Shown here piece by piece: positions 18,877 through 27,762 of a stretch of DNA of 55,340 nucleotides. Position 1 is the first letter of the stretch; each line of letters opens with the position of its first letter. The translations under genes and the position numbers were made by a program. The stretch is from Pseudomonadota bacterium. GTDB lineage: Bacteria > Pseudomonadota > Alphaproteobacteria > Rhizobiales > Hyphomicrobiaceae. The stretch is from NCBI GenBank assembly GCA_023412805.1, contig JAEZRM010000093.1:1-55340 (forward strand). The letters run 5' to 3'. The notes below the pieces were generated by a model. It worked only from the letters and a program-made list of their open reading frames with translations, was not told the origin of the DNA and did no database searches.

Positions 18877-21114
18877 ATGTCCATCTTCGAAGCCATGGAG
18901 CGGCTGGCGGGTGCGGCATTGCTCGCGCTCGCGCCCGCTGCGGGCGTTGCAACTCTGGCGGAGCACCGCAGCCGTGGCGCGCACCTTGTCGCGGCGCTGC
19001 GGGCGCGCGGCGCTGGTGATCTGGTCGATGGCTATGTCGGTGAGCTGACACGCGAAATCTGGGTCGGCGCCGAGACGCGCAGTCTGCCGCAGGAGCAGCT
19101 GGAGCGACACTTCGCCGATCTCGCCGAGATCCTTGCCGATTACGAGATTTCCGAGGCCTGCCTCGAAGGCGCGCTGTCGCCTTCGGCTGGCGGCGACCGT
19201 GGCCGGCGCATTGCCGTCGACCTCTTCCTCAAGGCCCGCTCGGATGGCGTGCTCGCGGCGCGCAGTCTCTCCGAGGACGTGGCGATGTTCGTGCTTGAGC
19301 GCAGCTTCGCGCGCCTCGTACGTGAGCGTCAGCGCATCACGTCGCTCGCGCCTATGCTGAGAGAGTTCCTCGGTCCGCAGTTGAGCGCCGCACCTGCGCC
19401 GCCGCCGGAGATGCCGCAGGCCATAGCCGAGCCACCGCGTCAGGCAGTCGCTGCGCCTGCGCCGACAGCGCCGCCGAAGCAGGCCGCTACGGATATCTCT
19501 GCCACCGCCCGCCCGCCCGCCGAGGCTGATGAGCGCGCGCGCATTCGCGCCCAGTACGATATCTCGGAAGCGGCTGAAGCGCGCATCATGGCGCTCATCG
19601 AGAGCCAGGGAGCGAGCGGCACGGGGCGAATCGCCCGCCTCGAAGCTCTGGCCCGCTGGCTCCAGGAAGCGCGTGCGCAACTCATGCGCCCGACGAACGA
19701 CGACGGCGACCTGCGCAAGCTGAAGATGCGCGCCGCCGATGCGCTCGCCGCGGGTGATCTCGCGCTCGCCATGGAGACGCTGAAGCAAATTCGCCGCGCG
19801 CTCCGCGATGGCCGCCGGCGCATCGAGGCGCGCCTCGAAGATGAGGTCGCAGCACTCAAGACGCAGATGACCGAGGAGGCACGTGCCGCGGCGCGTCTTG
19901 CCGAGCTCGCGGTGGCCCGGAGGGATTATCTCGTCGCGGCCGACCTGTTCGTCGAGGCTGCCGACTGCCTGCCGAAGAGCGCACGCGAGGAAGCTTGGCG
20001 CTATCATCTCGCCCGCGCCGACGCGCTCCTGCGCAAAGCCGAGGAGGAGGAGGACGAGCCCGCGCTCGGCGAAGCCCTCGCAGGCTATGGCGGCGTGCTG
20101 AAGCTGCTCTCGGATGGATCGAATGCACACGGCGCCGCGCGCGCCAACATTGGTCTCGGTCGTGCGCTCCACCGTCAGGCTGAAGCCGCAACCGGTGTTG
20201 GACGCTTGACGGATGCCATCCAGGCCTTCCGCAAGGCGCTGACCCTCGTCTCGACCGATGACGCCCCAGTTCTGTGGTGCGAGGCGCAGGCAGGGCTCGC
20301 CAGAAGCTTGGCGCTCTCCGGTCGGCGCGCGCAGCAAGTAGCGCCGCTCCGCGAAGCAGCAGAAACCTATCGCGCGGCGCTCGCCGCGGCGACCGACGAG
20401 CTTGCAATGCAGTCGCGTCTGGAAATCAATCTCGGCCTCGGTGCGGCGCTGCTGGAGCTCGCCGAGCTCGACAAATCGCCGGCTGTGATCGAAGGCGCAG
20501 CGGCCGCCTATGCGGATGCGCTGGCGGCACTATCGCGGGACGAGGCGCCTGCTGCCTGGGCTGAAGCCAGCTACAACCTCGGTAGCGCGCTGCTCACGCG
20601 CGCCGACATGCGCGGTGAGGGCGGCCCCGATATCGAGCGGTTGACGCAAGCTGTGGCCGCGTTGGGTGGGGCTGTCGATGTTATGTCGCCGGAGGGCGAT
20701 GGCGAGATCTGGGTCAATGCCAGCTTGACGCTTGCCGATGCGCAAGCGGCCTTGGCTGAGACGGATGCACAGCCGGCCGCTCGACTGCATCAGGCCATTG
20801 CGATCTACCGGCGTGTTCTTGAGACCGTCGATCGTGCGGCGACTCCCATTACGTGGGCAACGGCCAGCATGAATCTCGGCTCGGCGCTCATCCGGCTCGG
20901 TGAGCGTGAGGACAAGCGCAACAACTGGCTGGCGGCTGCCGGTGCGATGGTGCCGGCTCTCGAAGTCTTCGAAGCCGAGGGCGCGGTCGCCCACGCTGAT
21001 GTCGCCCGGCGCACGCTGAAGCGCTTCCACGAGGAGTGGGTTGGCCTGCTTGCGCCGCAGCCCACAGGCCCCGTCGCGCCCCCCGCGACGCCACGCCTCC
21101 AACAGGTCAGTTAG
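18877..21114 (+). CDS. TPR-repeat protein of unknown function
   Basis: A 745-residue, Ala-rich, mostly helical protein. The N-terminal 150 residues form a separate helical domain I do not recognise. A Pro/Ala linker follows (about 155-215). The C-terminal 400 residues are TPR-like repeats, for example AIQAFRKALTLVSTDDAPVLWCEAQAGLARSLA and AIAIYRRVLETVDRAATPITWATASMNLGSALI. The T/DAPxxWAxxxxNLGxAL pattern is typical of rhizobial TPR proteins. There is no signal peptide. The ATG at 18877 has GGAGG upstream. It is divergent from sorA and appears monocistronic. It is likely a scaffold; the partners are unknown. Confidence 0.8.
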   Translation: MSIFEAMERLAGAALLALAPAAGVATLAEHRSRGAHLVAALRARGAGDLVDGYVGELTREIWVGAETRSLPQEQLERHFADLAEILADYEISEACLEGALSPSAGGDRGRRIAVDLFLKARSDGVLAARSLSEDVAMFVLERSFARLVRERQRITSLAPMLREFLGPQLSAAPAPPPEMPQAIAEPPRQAVAAPAPTAPPKQAATDISATARPPAEADERARIRAQYDISEAAEARIMALIESQGASGTGRIARLEALARWLQEARAQLMRPTNDDGDLRKLKMRAADALAAGDLALAMETLKQIRRALRDGRRRIEARLEDEVAALKTQMTEEARAAARLAELAVARRDYLVAADLFVEAADCLPKSAREEAWRYHLARADALLRKAEEEEDEPALGEALAGYGGVLKLLSDGSNAHGAARANIGLGRALHRQAEAATGVGRLTDAIQAFRKALTLVSTDDAPVLWCEAQAGLARSLALSGRRAQQVAPLREAAETYRAALAAATDELAMQSRLEINLGLGAALLELAELDKSPAVIEGAAAAYADALAALSRDEAPAAWAEASYNLGSALLTRADMRGEGGPDIERLTQAVAALGGAVDVMSPEGDGEIWVNASLTLADAQAALAETDAQPAARLHQAIAIYRRVLETVDRAATPITWATASMNLGSALIRLGEREDKRNNWLAAAGAMVPALEVFEAEGAVAHADVARRTLKRFHEEWVGLLAPQPTGPVAPPATPRLQQVS

Positions 21115-21403
21115 ACACGCCAACGGCAGAGCATCAGCCCAGCACCGCTTGCGGTGCCGGGCCGCGCGATGGCGACTTTTCATCCGATGGACTTGGATCG
21201 GTCTGCCCGATTTCCAGGCGATGAGCCTGTTTTTCGGGCCGGACATGCTCTAAGTTCCCGCCTTAAAATCCGGCACTGATAGGCTAACGTGCGGGGCAAT
21301 CGAGGCATTCGGCTCCGCGATCTGTTCTGGCACGTCGCATGCTTAGAGCATGGGGTGCCGGGGACATCGTCGCCGTCACCGCAGGGAGCGCAGGCAAAGT
21401 GAC
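21115..21403. other. Region upstream of glnB
   Basis: No gene. It holds a perfect short palindrome, GCACCGC-TT-GCGGTGC (21142-21157), which may be a stem-loop behind the TPR gene or a loose NtrC-like site (spacing is one base off the usual five). The candidate sigma-54 promoter nearer glnB is listed separately. Confidence 0.5.
21328..21342 (+). promoter_or_regulatory. Candidate sigma-54 promoter for glnBA
   Basis: TGGCAC-N5-ATGC has the exact spacing of the RpoN -24/-12 consensus TGGCAC-N5-TTGC, with one mismatch. It lies 62 bases before the glnB start. Nitrogen-regulated glnBA transcription from such a promoter is well known in proteobacteria. Confidence 0.55.
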
Positions 21404-21742
21404 ATGAAGAAGATCGAAGCCATCATCAAACCTTTCAAGCTCGACGAGGTGAAGGAGGCGCTCCAGGAGATCGGTCTCCAGGGCATCACAGTGATCGAGG
21501 CCAAGGGATTTGGTCGCCAGAAAGGTCACACCGAGCTCTATCGCGGCGCCGAGTACGTTGTCGATTTCCTCCCGAAAGTGAAGATCGAGGTCGTGCTGCC
21601 TGACGACATGGTCGGCAAGGCGGTCGACGCGATCCAGAAAGCCGCTAAGACAGGCCGCATCGGCGACGGCAAGATCTTTGTCTCGACGATCGAGGAGGCC
21701 ATCCGCATCCGTACCGGTGAAACAGGTACCGACGCCATTTGA
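21404..21742 (+). CDS. glnB: Nitrogen regulatory protein PII
   Basis: Trimeric signal protein that senses 2-oxoglutarate and ATP/ADP and controls GlnE, GlnD-linked modification and NtrB. The 112 residues start MKKIEAIIKPFKLDEVKEAL. The T-loop carries the uridylylation site Tyr51 in YRGAEYVVDF. The signature KIFVSTIEEAIRIRTGE near the end is complete. The ATG at 21404 is the canonical start; the longer frame from 21350 is not. The gene lies about 98 bases before glnA on the same strand, so cotranscription is likely. Confidence 0.97.
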   Translation: MKKIEAIIKPFKLDEVKEALQEIGLQGITVIEAKGFGRQKGHTELYRGAEYVVDFLPKVKIEVVLPDDMVGKAVDAIQKAAKTGRIGDGKIFVSTIEEAIRIRTGETGTDAI

Positions 21743-21757
21743 AGCCCTCACCTAATT

Positions 21758-21791
21758 CGGTCCTCGCACGGCTCCGATGCCGCGAGGACCG
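21758..21791 (+). promoter_or_regulatory. Hairpin in the glnB-glnA gap
   Basis: CGGTCCTCGC (21758-21767) and GCGAGGACCG (21782-21791) form a perfect 10-base stem with a 14-base loop. No U-tract follows directly. It may adjust the ratio of glnB to glnA message by partial termination or processing. Confidence 0.6.
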
Positions 21792-21840
21792 CACTTCCCA
21801 CCTCTGACACCTCACCAATCACAAACTGGGGAAACTAAGC

Positions 21841-23253
21841 ATGTCCAAGACCGCTGCTGACGTGATCAAGATGATCAAGGACAAGGACGTCAAATTCCTT
21901 GATCTGCGGTTCACTGACACCAAAGGCAAGATGCAGCACGTGACCGCCGATGCTTCGTGCGTCGACGATGCCATGTTCTCTGAAGGCTACGCCTTCGACG
22001 GCTCGTCGATCGCCGGCTGGAAAGGCATCGAGGCCTCGGACATGACGCTGATGCTCGATCCGGCATCGGCGCACATGGATCCCTTCTTCGCGCAAAGCAC
22101 GATGGCGATCTTCTGCGACGTCATCGAGCCGTCGACCGGCGAGCTCTACGAGCGCGACCCGCGCGGCATCGCTAAGAAAGCCGAAGCCTACATGAAGAGC
22201 CTCGGCATCGGCGACGCGATCTACTTCGGTCCGGAAGCCGAGTTCTTCATCTTCGACGACGTCCGCTTTTCGTCGGAGCCCTACAACACGGGCTTCGTCC
22301 TCGACGGCAGCGAGTTGCCGACAAACACGTACACGAAGTACGAGACGGGTAACCTCGGCCACCGCCCGCGCATGAAGGGCGGCTACTTCCCCGTGCCGCC
22401 GATCGACAGCGCGCAGGACATGCGCTCCGAGATGCTTTCCGTGATGTCGGAGATGGGCGTCGTCGTCGAGAAGCATCACCACGAGGTTGCTTCCGCTCAG
22501 CATGAGCTCGGCATCAAGTTCGGCCCGATGATCACGATGGCCGACCATCTGCAGATCTACAAGTATGTGATCCATCAGGTCGCGCAGGCTTACGGCAAGA
22601 CCGCGACGTTCATGCCGAAGCCCGTCTTCGGCGACAACGGCTCGGGCATGCACGTTCACCAGTCGATCTGGAACAACGGCCAGCCGACCTTCGCCGGCAA
22701 CAAGTACGCCGACCTCTCCGATACCTGCCTGAGCTACATCGCCGGCATCCTGAAGCACGCAAAGTCGATCAATGCCTTCACGAACCCGTCGACGAACTCC
22801 TACAAGCGTCTGGTCCCGGGTTACGAAGCGCCGGTGCTGCTCGCCTACTCGGCGCGGAACCGCTCGGCTTCCTGCCGCATCCCGCACGTGACGAGCCCGA
22901 AGGCCAAGCGCATCGAGATCCGCTTCCCGGACCCGTCCGCGAACCCCTACCTCGCGTTCGCCGCGATGCTGATGGCCGGCCTCGACGGTATCCAGAACAA
23001 GCTGAACCCCGGCGATGCCATGGACAAGAACCTGTACGATCTGCCGCCGGCCGAGCTCGCTAAGATCCCGACGGTGTGCGGTTCTCTCCGCGAGGCGCTG
23101 TCGAGCCTCGATGCCGACCGTGGCTACCTCAAGATGGGTGGCGTGTTCACGGACGACATGATCGACGCCTACATCGAGCTCAAGATGGCCGATGTCGAGC
23201 GTATGGAAATGACGCCGCACCCGGTCGAGTTCGACATGTACTACTCGGTCTAA
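21841..23253 (+). CDS. glnA: Glutamine synthetase type I
   Basis: Dodecameric enzyme that makes glutamine from glutamate, ammonia and ATP. The 470-residue protein starts near DVKFLDLRFTDTKGKMQHVT. It carries FDGSSIAGWK, PEAEFFIFD (metal ligands), NGSGMHVHQS, NPSTNSYKRLVPGYEAPV and RIEIRFPDPSANPYL. The adenylylation tyrosine lies in DKNLYDLPPAE near residue 398, so GlnE control is expected. A ribosome site GGGGAAA precedes the ATG. It follows glnB and is followed by a rho-independent terminator about 130 bases on. Confidence 0.98.
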   Translation: MSKTAADVIKMIKDKDVKFLDLRFTDTKGKMQHVTADASCVDDAMFSEGYAFDGSSIAGWKGIEASDMTLMLDPASAHMDPFFAQSTMAIFCDVIEPSTGELYERDPRGIAKKAEAYMKSLGIGDAIYFGPEAEFFIFDDVRFSSEPYNTGFVLDGSELPTNTYTKYETGNLGHRPRMKGGYFPVPPIDSAQDMRSEMLSVMSEMGVVVEKHHHEVASAQHELGIKFGPMITMADHLQIYKYVIHQVAQAYGKTATFMPKPVFGDNGSGMHVHQSIWNNGQPTFAGNKYADLSDTCLSYIAGILKHAKSINAFTNPSTNSYKRLVPGYEAPVLLAYSARNRSASCRIPHVTSPKAKRIEIRFPDPSANPYLAFAAMLMAGLDGIQNKLNPGDAMDKNLYDLPPAELAKIPTVCGSLREALSSLDADRGYLKMGGVFTDDMIDAYIELKMADVERMEMTPHPVEFDMYYSV

Positions 23254-23385
23254 GGGGCTGATCGATCTCGATGTGCTCCGCGCATCGGGATCGTTCGTCA
23301 GGCTTTCAGGAAATTACTCGAGGCACGTCCCGGCGGGCGTGCTTTCGGGGCGCTCGGGGGGAGACCCGGGAACGGGTTCCGAGGG

Positions 23386-23417
23386 GGGCCGGATCGTCAG
23401 GTCCGGCCCATTTTCTT
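23386..23417 (+). terminator. Rho-independent terminator behind glnA
   Basis: GGGCCGGA (23386-23393) pairs perfectly with TCCGGCCC (23402-23409) around an 8-base loop and is followed by ATTTTCTTTC. Confidence 0.8.
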
Positions 23418-23565
23418 TCGGCCCCGCCCCCGAGGCGGCTTGCCTGCCCGCGGGGTGCGTGGTTCGGTTGCGGCATTTTCCGCAGCCGTCTCGAAGACAT
23501 GCCCTCAGGGACGGGCCGCGGCATTTTTTTTGCCACCGTCTCCTCGATTTGGGGTGGATGGATGT

Positions 23566-23593
23566 TTGCTCTGGGGCGAGTGACCTGTTACAA
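23566..23593 (+). promoter_or_regulatory. Possible tRNA-Glu promoter
   Basis: TTGCTC and TTACAA are separated by 16 bases and followed by a GC-rich discriminator about 40 bases before the tRNA. Only a motif match. Confidence 0.3.
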
Positions 23594-23632
23594 GGCCGGC
23601 GGCTCGCGGGCGCACGTCGCTTCGCTGCCCGC

Positions 23633-23707
23633 GCTCCCTTCGTCTATCGGTTAGGACGTCAGATTTTCAATCTGAAAAGACGGGTTCGACTCCCGTAGGG
23701 AGCGCCA
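23633..23707 (+). tRNA. tRNA-Glu (anticodon UUC)
   Basis: The acceptor arms GCTCCCT and AGGGAGC pair perfectly, with discriminator G and an encoded CCA. The anticodon stem TCAGA/TCTGA holds the loop TTTTCAA with anticodon TTC at 23666-23668. The T arm CGGGTTCGACTCCCG is canonical. The integrase gene right after it suggests that the 3' half is the chromosomal attachment site of an island. Confidence 0.97.
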
Positions 23708-23781
23708 CCGTATAAGTATCTGAATCCAGTGCGGATTTCAGGTGCGCCTAGCTCTGATCATCTGTAAGCGATCTGACGCTG

Positions 23782-23801
23782 TAGCGACCACATAGCGACC
23801 A
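23782..23801. repeat. Direct repeat TAGCGACCA between tRNA and integrase
   Basis: Two exact copies (23782-23790 and 23793-23801), 11 bases apart, lie between the tRNA 3' end and the integrase stop. Phased short repeats in this place could be arm-type integrase sites. This is inference. Confidence 0.4.
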
Positions 23802-23877
23802 ACAGGACGAATTTCGCGCGCACCTGGGCGCGCGGAAGCTGCTCGTCTCTCATGGATTTTAATGGATCTTGCTGCCG

Positions 23878-25113
23878 CTAAGCGGGGACGTCTGACGAAT
23901 TGGATTTGCCCGCCTTGGCGAGCGCAGCTGCAAGCCCAGCTGTGGCCTTCGTCGAGGTCGCCTGGATGCCCTCGTCGCGTAGGTGGATGTAGATGAGGGA
24001 GGTGCTGAGGTTCTTGTGGCCCATCATCTTCATCAGCTCGTAAGCCTCCACGCGGTTGTCGGCCAGCGTGGTCCCGAAGTTGTGGCGGAGCGAATAGAGC
24101 ACGACCTCCTCGGGCAGTTTCGCGTCGGCCCAAATTGTCTCGAAGGCGTGTTGGAGGCTCGATAGCGGCCGGCCGGTCTTGTGGCCACAGAAGACGTATG
24201 GATTGTTCCTGATGCGGGGAATGACCTTGAGGTGCTCGAGCGCGTGCGTGCTGAGCGTTGCTGTGCGTGGTCCGGTCTTGGTGGCGGGCAGGTGGACGCG
24301 GCCGGTGGAGAAGTCGATGTCTTTCCACCTGATGTGCAGCGCTTCCTTGGGTCGCAGGCCGCACAATAACAGGAAGCGGATCGCCGCCGCTGAATAGGGT
24401 GAGATGCGCTTCTCAGCTTCCGCCACGGCGATGGCGCAGACCAGGCGGTCGGTCTCGTCTTGCGTGAGCGCCTTGGTGCGGCGGTTCTCGGGATAGCGCT
24501 CGATACCGATGGCCGGATTGGGGTTCGGCCACAGATGGCGATTGGCGGCCCAGTTGGACATCTTGCTCATCACCGACAGGACGTAGTTGGCGGCACGCGG
24601 CGTTGCCTGCATGTCGTGATGGATTTTGGCCAGGTCGGCCGCGGTCACGGCATCGCAGCGAAACTTGCCAATCCTGGGCAGGATGTCGTCGCGCAGGGTG
24701 TCGCGGTAGCCGCGCGCGGTTGTCGGCTTGACTGATGCGCCGGGGCGCGGCTCGAACTTACCTTCGAGGCGATCGACACCGCAGTGCTGGGCGAGGAATT
24801 GCTTTGCCACCTCGGCGACGGTGAGCACCGCTTTGGCCTTCTCGCGCGCGGAGGCTGGATCTTTGCCGGCGGCGATGAGGCCCAGGAGGCGCTTGGCTTC
24901 GTCGCGCGCTGTTTCGACTGTCCACGGGCTGCCGTGCTTGCCGATGGTGAGGAGGCGCTGACGGCCGGCGATCCGCGCCTTCACTGCGTACACACGAGCA
25001 CCGACCTGGCAACGGGCATGAAAGCCCAGGACGGTATCCCATAGGACGTCGCCCGGCTGCATGGCATCGACGGCGCGCTTCGTGATGGGACGCCGCTCAC
25101 GTCTTGTGATCAT
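23878..25113 (-). CDS. P4-type tyrosine integrase
   Basis: Site-specific recombinase expected to integrate and excise a genomic island at the adjacent tRNA-Glu. The N-terminal DUF4102 arm-binding domain (about residues 5-95) contains KRAVDAMQPGDVLWD and ARDEAKRLLGLIAAGKDPAS. A core-binding SAM-like domain follows. The catalytic domain shows CGLRPKEALHIRW (first Arg), a Lys in ATKTG, YSLRHNFGTTL and MMGHKNLSTSLIYIHL with the Tyr nucleophile. The usual first His of the HxxR box is Tyr (YSLR). The ATG at 25113 (MITRRERRP) is preferred; 25146 is also in frame. The 3' end faces the tRNA, about 170 bases away. Confidence 0.93.
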   Translation of the reverse strand: MITRRERRPITKRAVDAMQPGDVLWDTVLGFHARCQVGARVYAVKARIAGRQRLLTIGKHGSPWTVETARDEAKRLLGLIAAGKDPASAREKAKAVLTVAEVAKQFLAQHCGVDRLEGKFEPRPGASVKPTTARGYRDTLRDDILPRIGKFRCDAVTAADLAKIHHDMQATPRAANYVLSVMSKMSNWAANRHLWPNPNPAIGIERYPENRRTKALTQDETDRLVCAIAVAEAEKRISPYSAAAIRFLLLCGLRPKEALHIRWKDIDFSTGRVHLPATKTGPRTATLSTHALEHLKVIPRIRNNPYVFCGHKTGRPLSSLQHAFETIWADAKLPEEVVLYSLRHNFGTTLADNRVEAYELMKMMGHKNLSTSLIYIHLRDEGIQATSTKATAGLAAALAKAGKSNSSDVPA

Positions 25114-25470
25114 GGTCTGCTTCTCCAATGATGAGCGTGAGTCCACGCGCTGGGCTTGTCAACGGCGAAGATCTGGATTGCGGGAGGATGCGTGATATTG
25201 ATGGCTGGCACGACTTTCGAGCCAAAGCATTTTGTGCGCACAGACGGCGCGCCCGTGCCAAGGCGGAAAGTCGTTCGCTGAGTTGGCGATGATCGGTGAC
25301 AAGACTAGCAGCGCAATGAGGAGCGCCTGCGATGCTCGGAGGGTACGCCCGCAATCATCTCGAGGGCGGAGGCGCGCTGACGTGGTTGGTTCTGTACGGT
25401 TGTAGCGGTGTCGCGGGTGGGGAGTAGCCTCGGGGTTCTGCTGATGCTCCACTGGGCCGGAAAAGATTCG
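25114..25470. other. Intergenic region behind the integrase start
   Basis: No supported gene, repeat or RNA was found here. It must hold the integrase promoter. Confidence 0.4.
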
Positions 25471-26322
25471 TCATGTCCAAGATGTAACCTGTCGAAGATG
25501 CTGCTCGTTGGACGTGCCAACGAGTATCGAACGAATAGCGATATTCGTCGCGGCAGCCACAATGAGACCCTTTCGGTCGGAAGCATCCGGATTTGAGCTT
25601 GACCCGCCAAACACACTGCGAACGACAACTGCTACTTTTTGGTGCTGCGCTTCAGCGAGAAGCGGCTGCCACAAAGCGTCGTGAGGCAAGTAGGGGACCT
25701 GAAGGACAGACACGCGAGCGTCCAACAAGGCCTGTCTTGCGGTGTCGAGTTCGTCACAGGAAACGCCAACGAGATCGACGAGGCCCTCGCTGCGCATTGC
25801 ATCCAACACTTCCACAGCGGTGCCGTCTGCCAGATCTGTCGCGACTGGTGAATGGAGATAGACGAGGTTGACATGATCGCGGTTCAAGCGGCGAAGGCTG
25901 CTCGCGACTGCACTACGCACGTACTCCGGTTGGTAGCAGCGCGGCAGAGCCTGAGCGCGGGCCTTCTGGAGCTGGCTGCGCGCGGCGCCCACCGATGCCA
26001 CTAGGGAGACCAAGGGGGCTTTCAGTGGCCGCAGTAGGCGTTGCATCAGGGGAAACCGCTGCCCGACCTTTGTTGCAACAAACGCGTGTCTCTGGTGTCG
26101 GCGGAGGCTTCTTGCCAACAGGCGTTCGCTGTCACCTTGGCCGTAGATGTCCGCTGTGTCGAAGTGAGTGACGCCACATTCAAATGCCGCATCGATCAGG
26201 CGATCCACCGTCTTCTCGTCAGCGCCATTCACAATGGAGCCAAAGCGACTGCAGCCCAGCCCAATGCCGCTGGGGACAGCGGAAGCCTCCGATTTCTGAT
26301 TTCGCTCGCCCAATCCGGCCAT
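25471..26322 (-). CDS. Aldo/keto reductase
   Basis: NAD(P)H-dependent oxidoreductase with the TIM-barrel AKR fold. The catalytic tetrad is visible: Asp55 and Tyr60 in FDTADIYG, Lys85 in ATKVGQ, and His in LVYLHSP. The 283 residues are somewhat short, and the C-terminus stops soon after the cofactor motif SILVGTSN. It lies 59 bases behind the Gfo/Idh/MocA gene on the same strand, the last gene of the algD-like operon. It may modify a sugar nucleotide or a polysaccharide precursor; the substrate is unknown. Confidence 0.85.
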   Translation of the reverse strand: MAGLGERNQKSEASAVPSGIGLGCSRFGSIVNGADEKTVDRLIDAAFECGVTHFDTADIYGQGDSERLLARSLRRHQRHAFVATKVGQRFPLMQRLLRPLKAPLVSLVASVGAARSQLQKARAQALPRCYQPEYVRSAVASSLRRLNRDHVNLVYLHSPVATDLADGTAVEVLDAMRSEGLVDLVGVSCDELDTARQALLDARVSVLQVPYLPHDALWQPLLAEAQHQKVAVVVRSVFGGSSSNPDASDRKGLIVAAATNIAIRSILVGTSNEQHLRQVTSWT

Positions 26323-26381
26323 GCTCTTTCCCTACCTGTAACAATGCCGTTCCGATGATTGCCCCGGCTCAATTGTCGATC

Positions 26382-27695
26382 TCACCGCTTATGCAGTGCA
26401 GCCACGATGCCGGTAAGGATGCGTTCAGACAATCGCGGGCGATACTCGGTCTTGTAGTTCCGGTCTCTGCTGCTGGAGTTCGCAAGCGGCTCCATGGGCA
26501 CGAAGGTCGTTGTTGGCCGTGCAGCAATCCCCCTGGGACCCGCGCCGTGGATGAGCAACGTGAGCTCATTGATATGCGTCAGGAAGTCAGCGGGCATCGG
26601 CTGGCGCCGCCCTTCTTTCATCGCGAGAGCCATTTCAGCAATGCCGAGGAGCTTGTCCTGCGCGTAGACCTCGCGGCGTCGGAGCCAGCCTACCACTTTG
26701 TGCTTGATGGAGCGGCCAACACCTCTCTCTGCCTCTACAGCGTGGGACTTCCAGCGACGCACTAACGGAATGCGCCGCCCGCCGATGCCGAACCGGCGCG
26801 CTATGAGCGGCTGGTTACGGATACTGTAGGCCTTACGGGCGCTGAGGCTGACCTTGGAGAACTGCTCCAAGCCTATCGGCGATTGATCATGAAAGATGTT
26901 GTCCGCATTGATCTCTCCCCTATCACCGATAACTCGGAAGCGATGGTCTCGTGGTGATACCCAGGTGCAGGTGATTCTTGCTGCTGCGCCATTGGCGAAA
27001 TCGAGACATGCAACGGAGAAATCAGGCGTGTCGGCGGGATCAAGCGGCGTATCGGTCTTGTGTTCGATTAAGGCCTTGGAGAATGCCGTTACGGAAGTGG
27101 CTGGGCCGAACATCGCACAGATCCATACCAGATGGTACGCTATATGCTCGACGGTGCACCCTTCCTGAAACTCTTCCACGTACGGAAAGTGGGCGCCGGT
27201 GGGACTTTGTACGTTCTCGATGCCGATCAGGTGGGCGGGATTGTCGTCGAGTTCTGCGTAGGCGAGTACCGGCTTGCCGATCGCGCCATCGCGGACGGCT
27301 TTCCAGACTGTGCTGATGGCGTCGCTGAATAGGTTGCACGGCGCAGCGGTCAGTACGAGTTCACGGGTGTGCGCGAGCGTGAACAGTTCGCGTGTCTGCT
27401 TCAGATCCTTCGTGAGTGGCTTCTCGGAATAGACGTGCTTACCTGCCTCCAAAGCGCGCTCCGTTGTCTCATAGTGAGCACGGATATTCGTGAGATTGAC
27501 AACGATATCCACGCGCGGGTCCGCGAGGAGCGCTTCGTAACTCGGATAGGCCTTTAGATCATAATGGCGGGAGACTGCTTCTAACCGCCCGGTGTCAATA
27601 TCGAAGACGCCACAAATGTTGAGTTCCTGATGTGCCCATCTAGTGCGCATATATATGTCGAACACGTACCCGCATCCGACGAATGCAATATTCAT
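26382..27695 (-). CDS. Gfo/Idh/MocA family oxidoreductase
   Basis: NAD(P)-dependent sugar or sugar-nucleotide oxidoreductase. The N-terminal Rossmann fold opens with MNIAFVGCGYV. The catalytic EKPL motif (HVYSEKPLTKD) lies near residue 93. The C-terminal alpha/beta domain covers about 130-390 (GEINADNIFHDQ). The last 60 residues (PTTFVPMEPLANSSSRDRNYKTEYRP) are not typical. It is located between a GT4 gene and an aldo/keto reductase gene in the polysaccharide cluster. Such enzymes often reduce or oxidise ring positions of UDP- or GDP-sugars; the exact reaction cannot be read from sequence. Confidence 0.87.
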   Translation of the reverse strand: MNIAFVGCGYVFDIYMRTRWAHQELNICGVFDIDTGRLEAVSRHYDLKAYPSYEALLADPRVDIVVNLTNIRAHYETTERALEAGKHVYSEKPLTKDLKQTRELFTLAHTRELVLTAAPCNLFSDAISTVWKAVRDGAIGKPVLAYAELDDNPAHLIGIENVQSPTGAHFPYVEEFQEGCTVEHIAYHLVWICAMFGPATSVTAFSKALIEHKTDTPLDPADTPDFSVACLDFANGAAARITCTWVSPRDHRFRVIGDRGEINADNIFHDQSPIGLEQFSKVSLSARKAYSIRNQPLIARRFGIGGRRIPLVRRWKSHAVEAERGVGRSIKHKVVGWLRRREVYAQDKLLGIAEMALAMKEGRRQPMPADFLTHINELTLLIHGAGPRGIAARPTTTFVPMEPLANSSSRDRNYKTEYRPRLSERILTGIVAALHKR

Positions 27696-27762
27696 CCAGA
27701 TTCACCCCCCAGTAGTGTCGGTGCGCAGACCCAATCAACCGCAAGATCGCGGTATGCGAGAG

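Noticed and set aside
18763..20337. 524-residue minus-strand frame
   Set aside because: Antisense to the TPR gene; no recognisable domain.
21142..21157. Palindrome as an NtrC site
   Set aside because: Half-site spacing is six rather than five bases and it has only a two-base loop; it could equally be a stem-loop behind the TPR gene.
21835..23220. 461-residue minus-strand frame
   Set aside because: Exactly antisense to glnA.
23254..23632. Small genes between glnA and tRNA-Glu
   Set aside because: The frames run through the glnA terminator and have no ribosome site; only the terminator, a GGTTGCGG/CCGCAGCC stem near 23467-23488 and a weak tRNA promoter are seen.
25305..25628. 107-residue minus-strand frame overlapping the aldo/keto reductase end
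   Set aside because: Overlaps a well-supported gene in another frame and has no domain.
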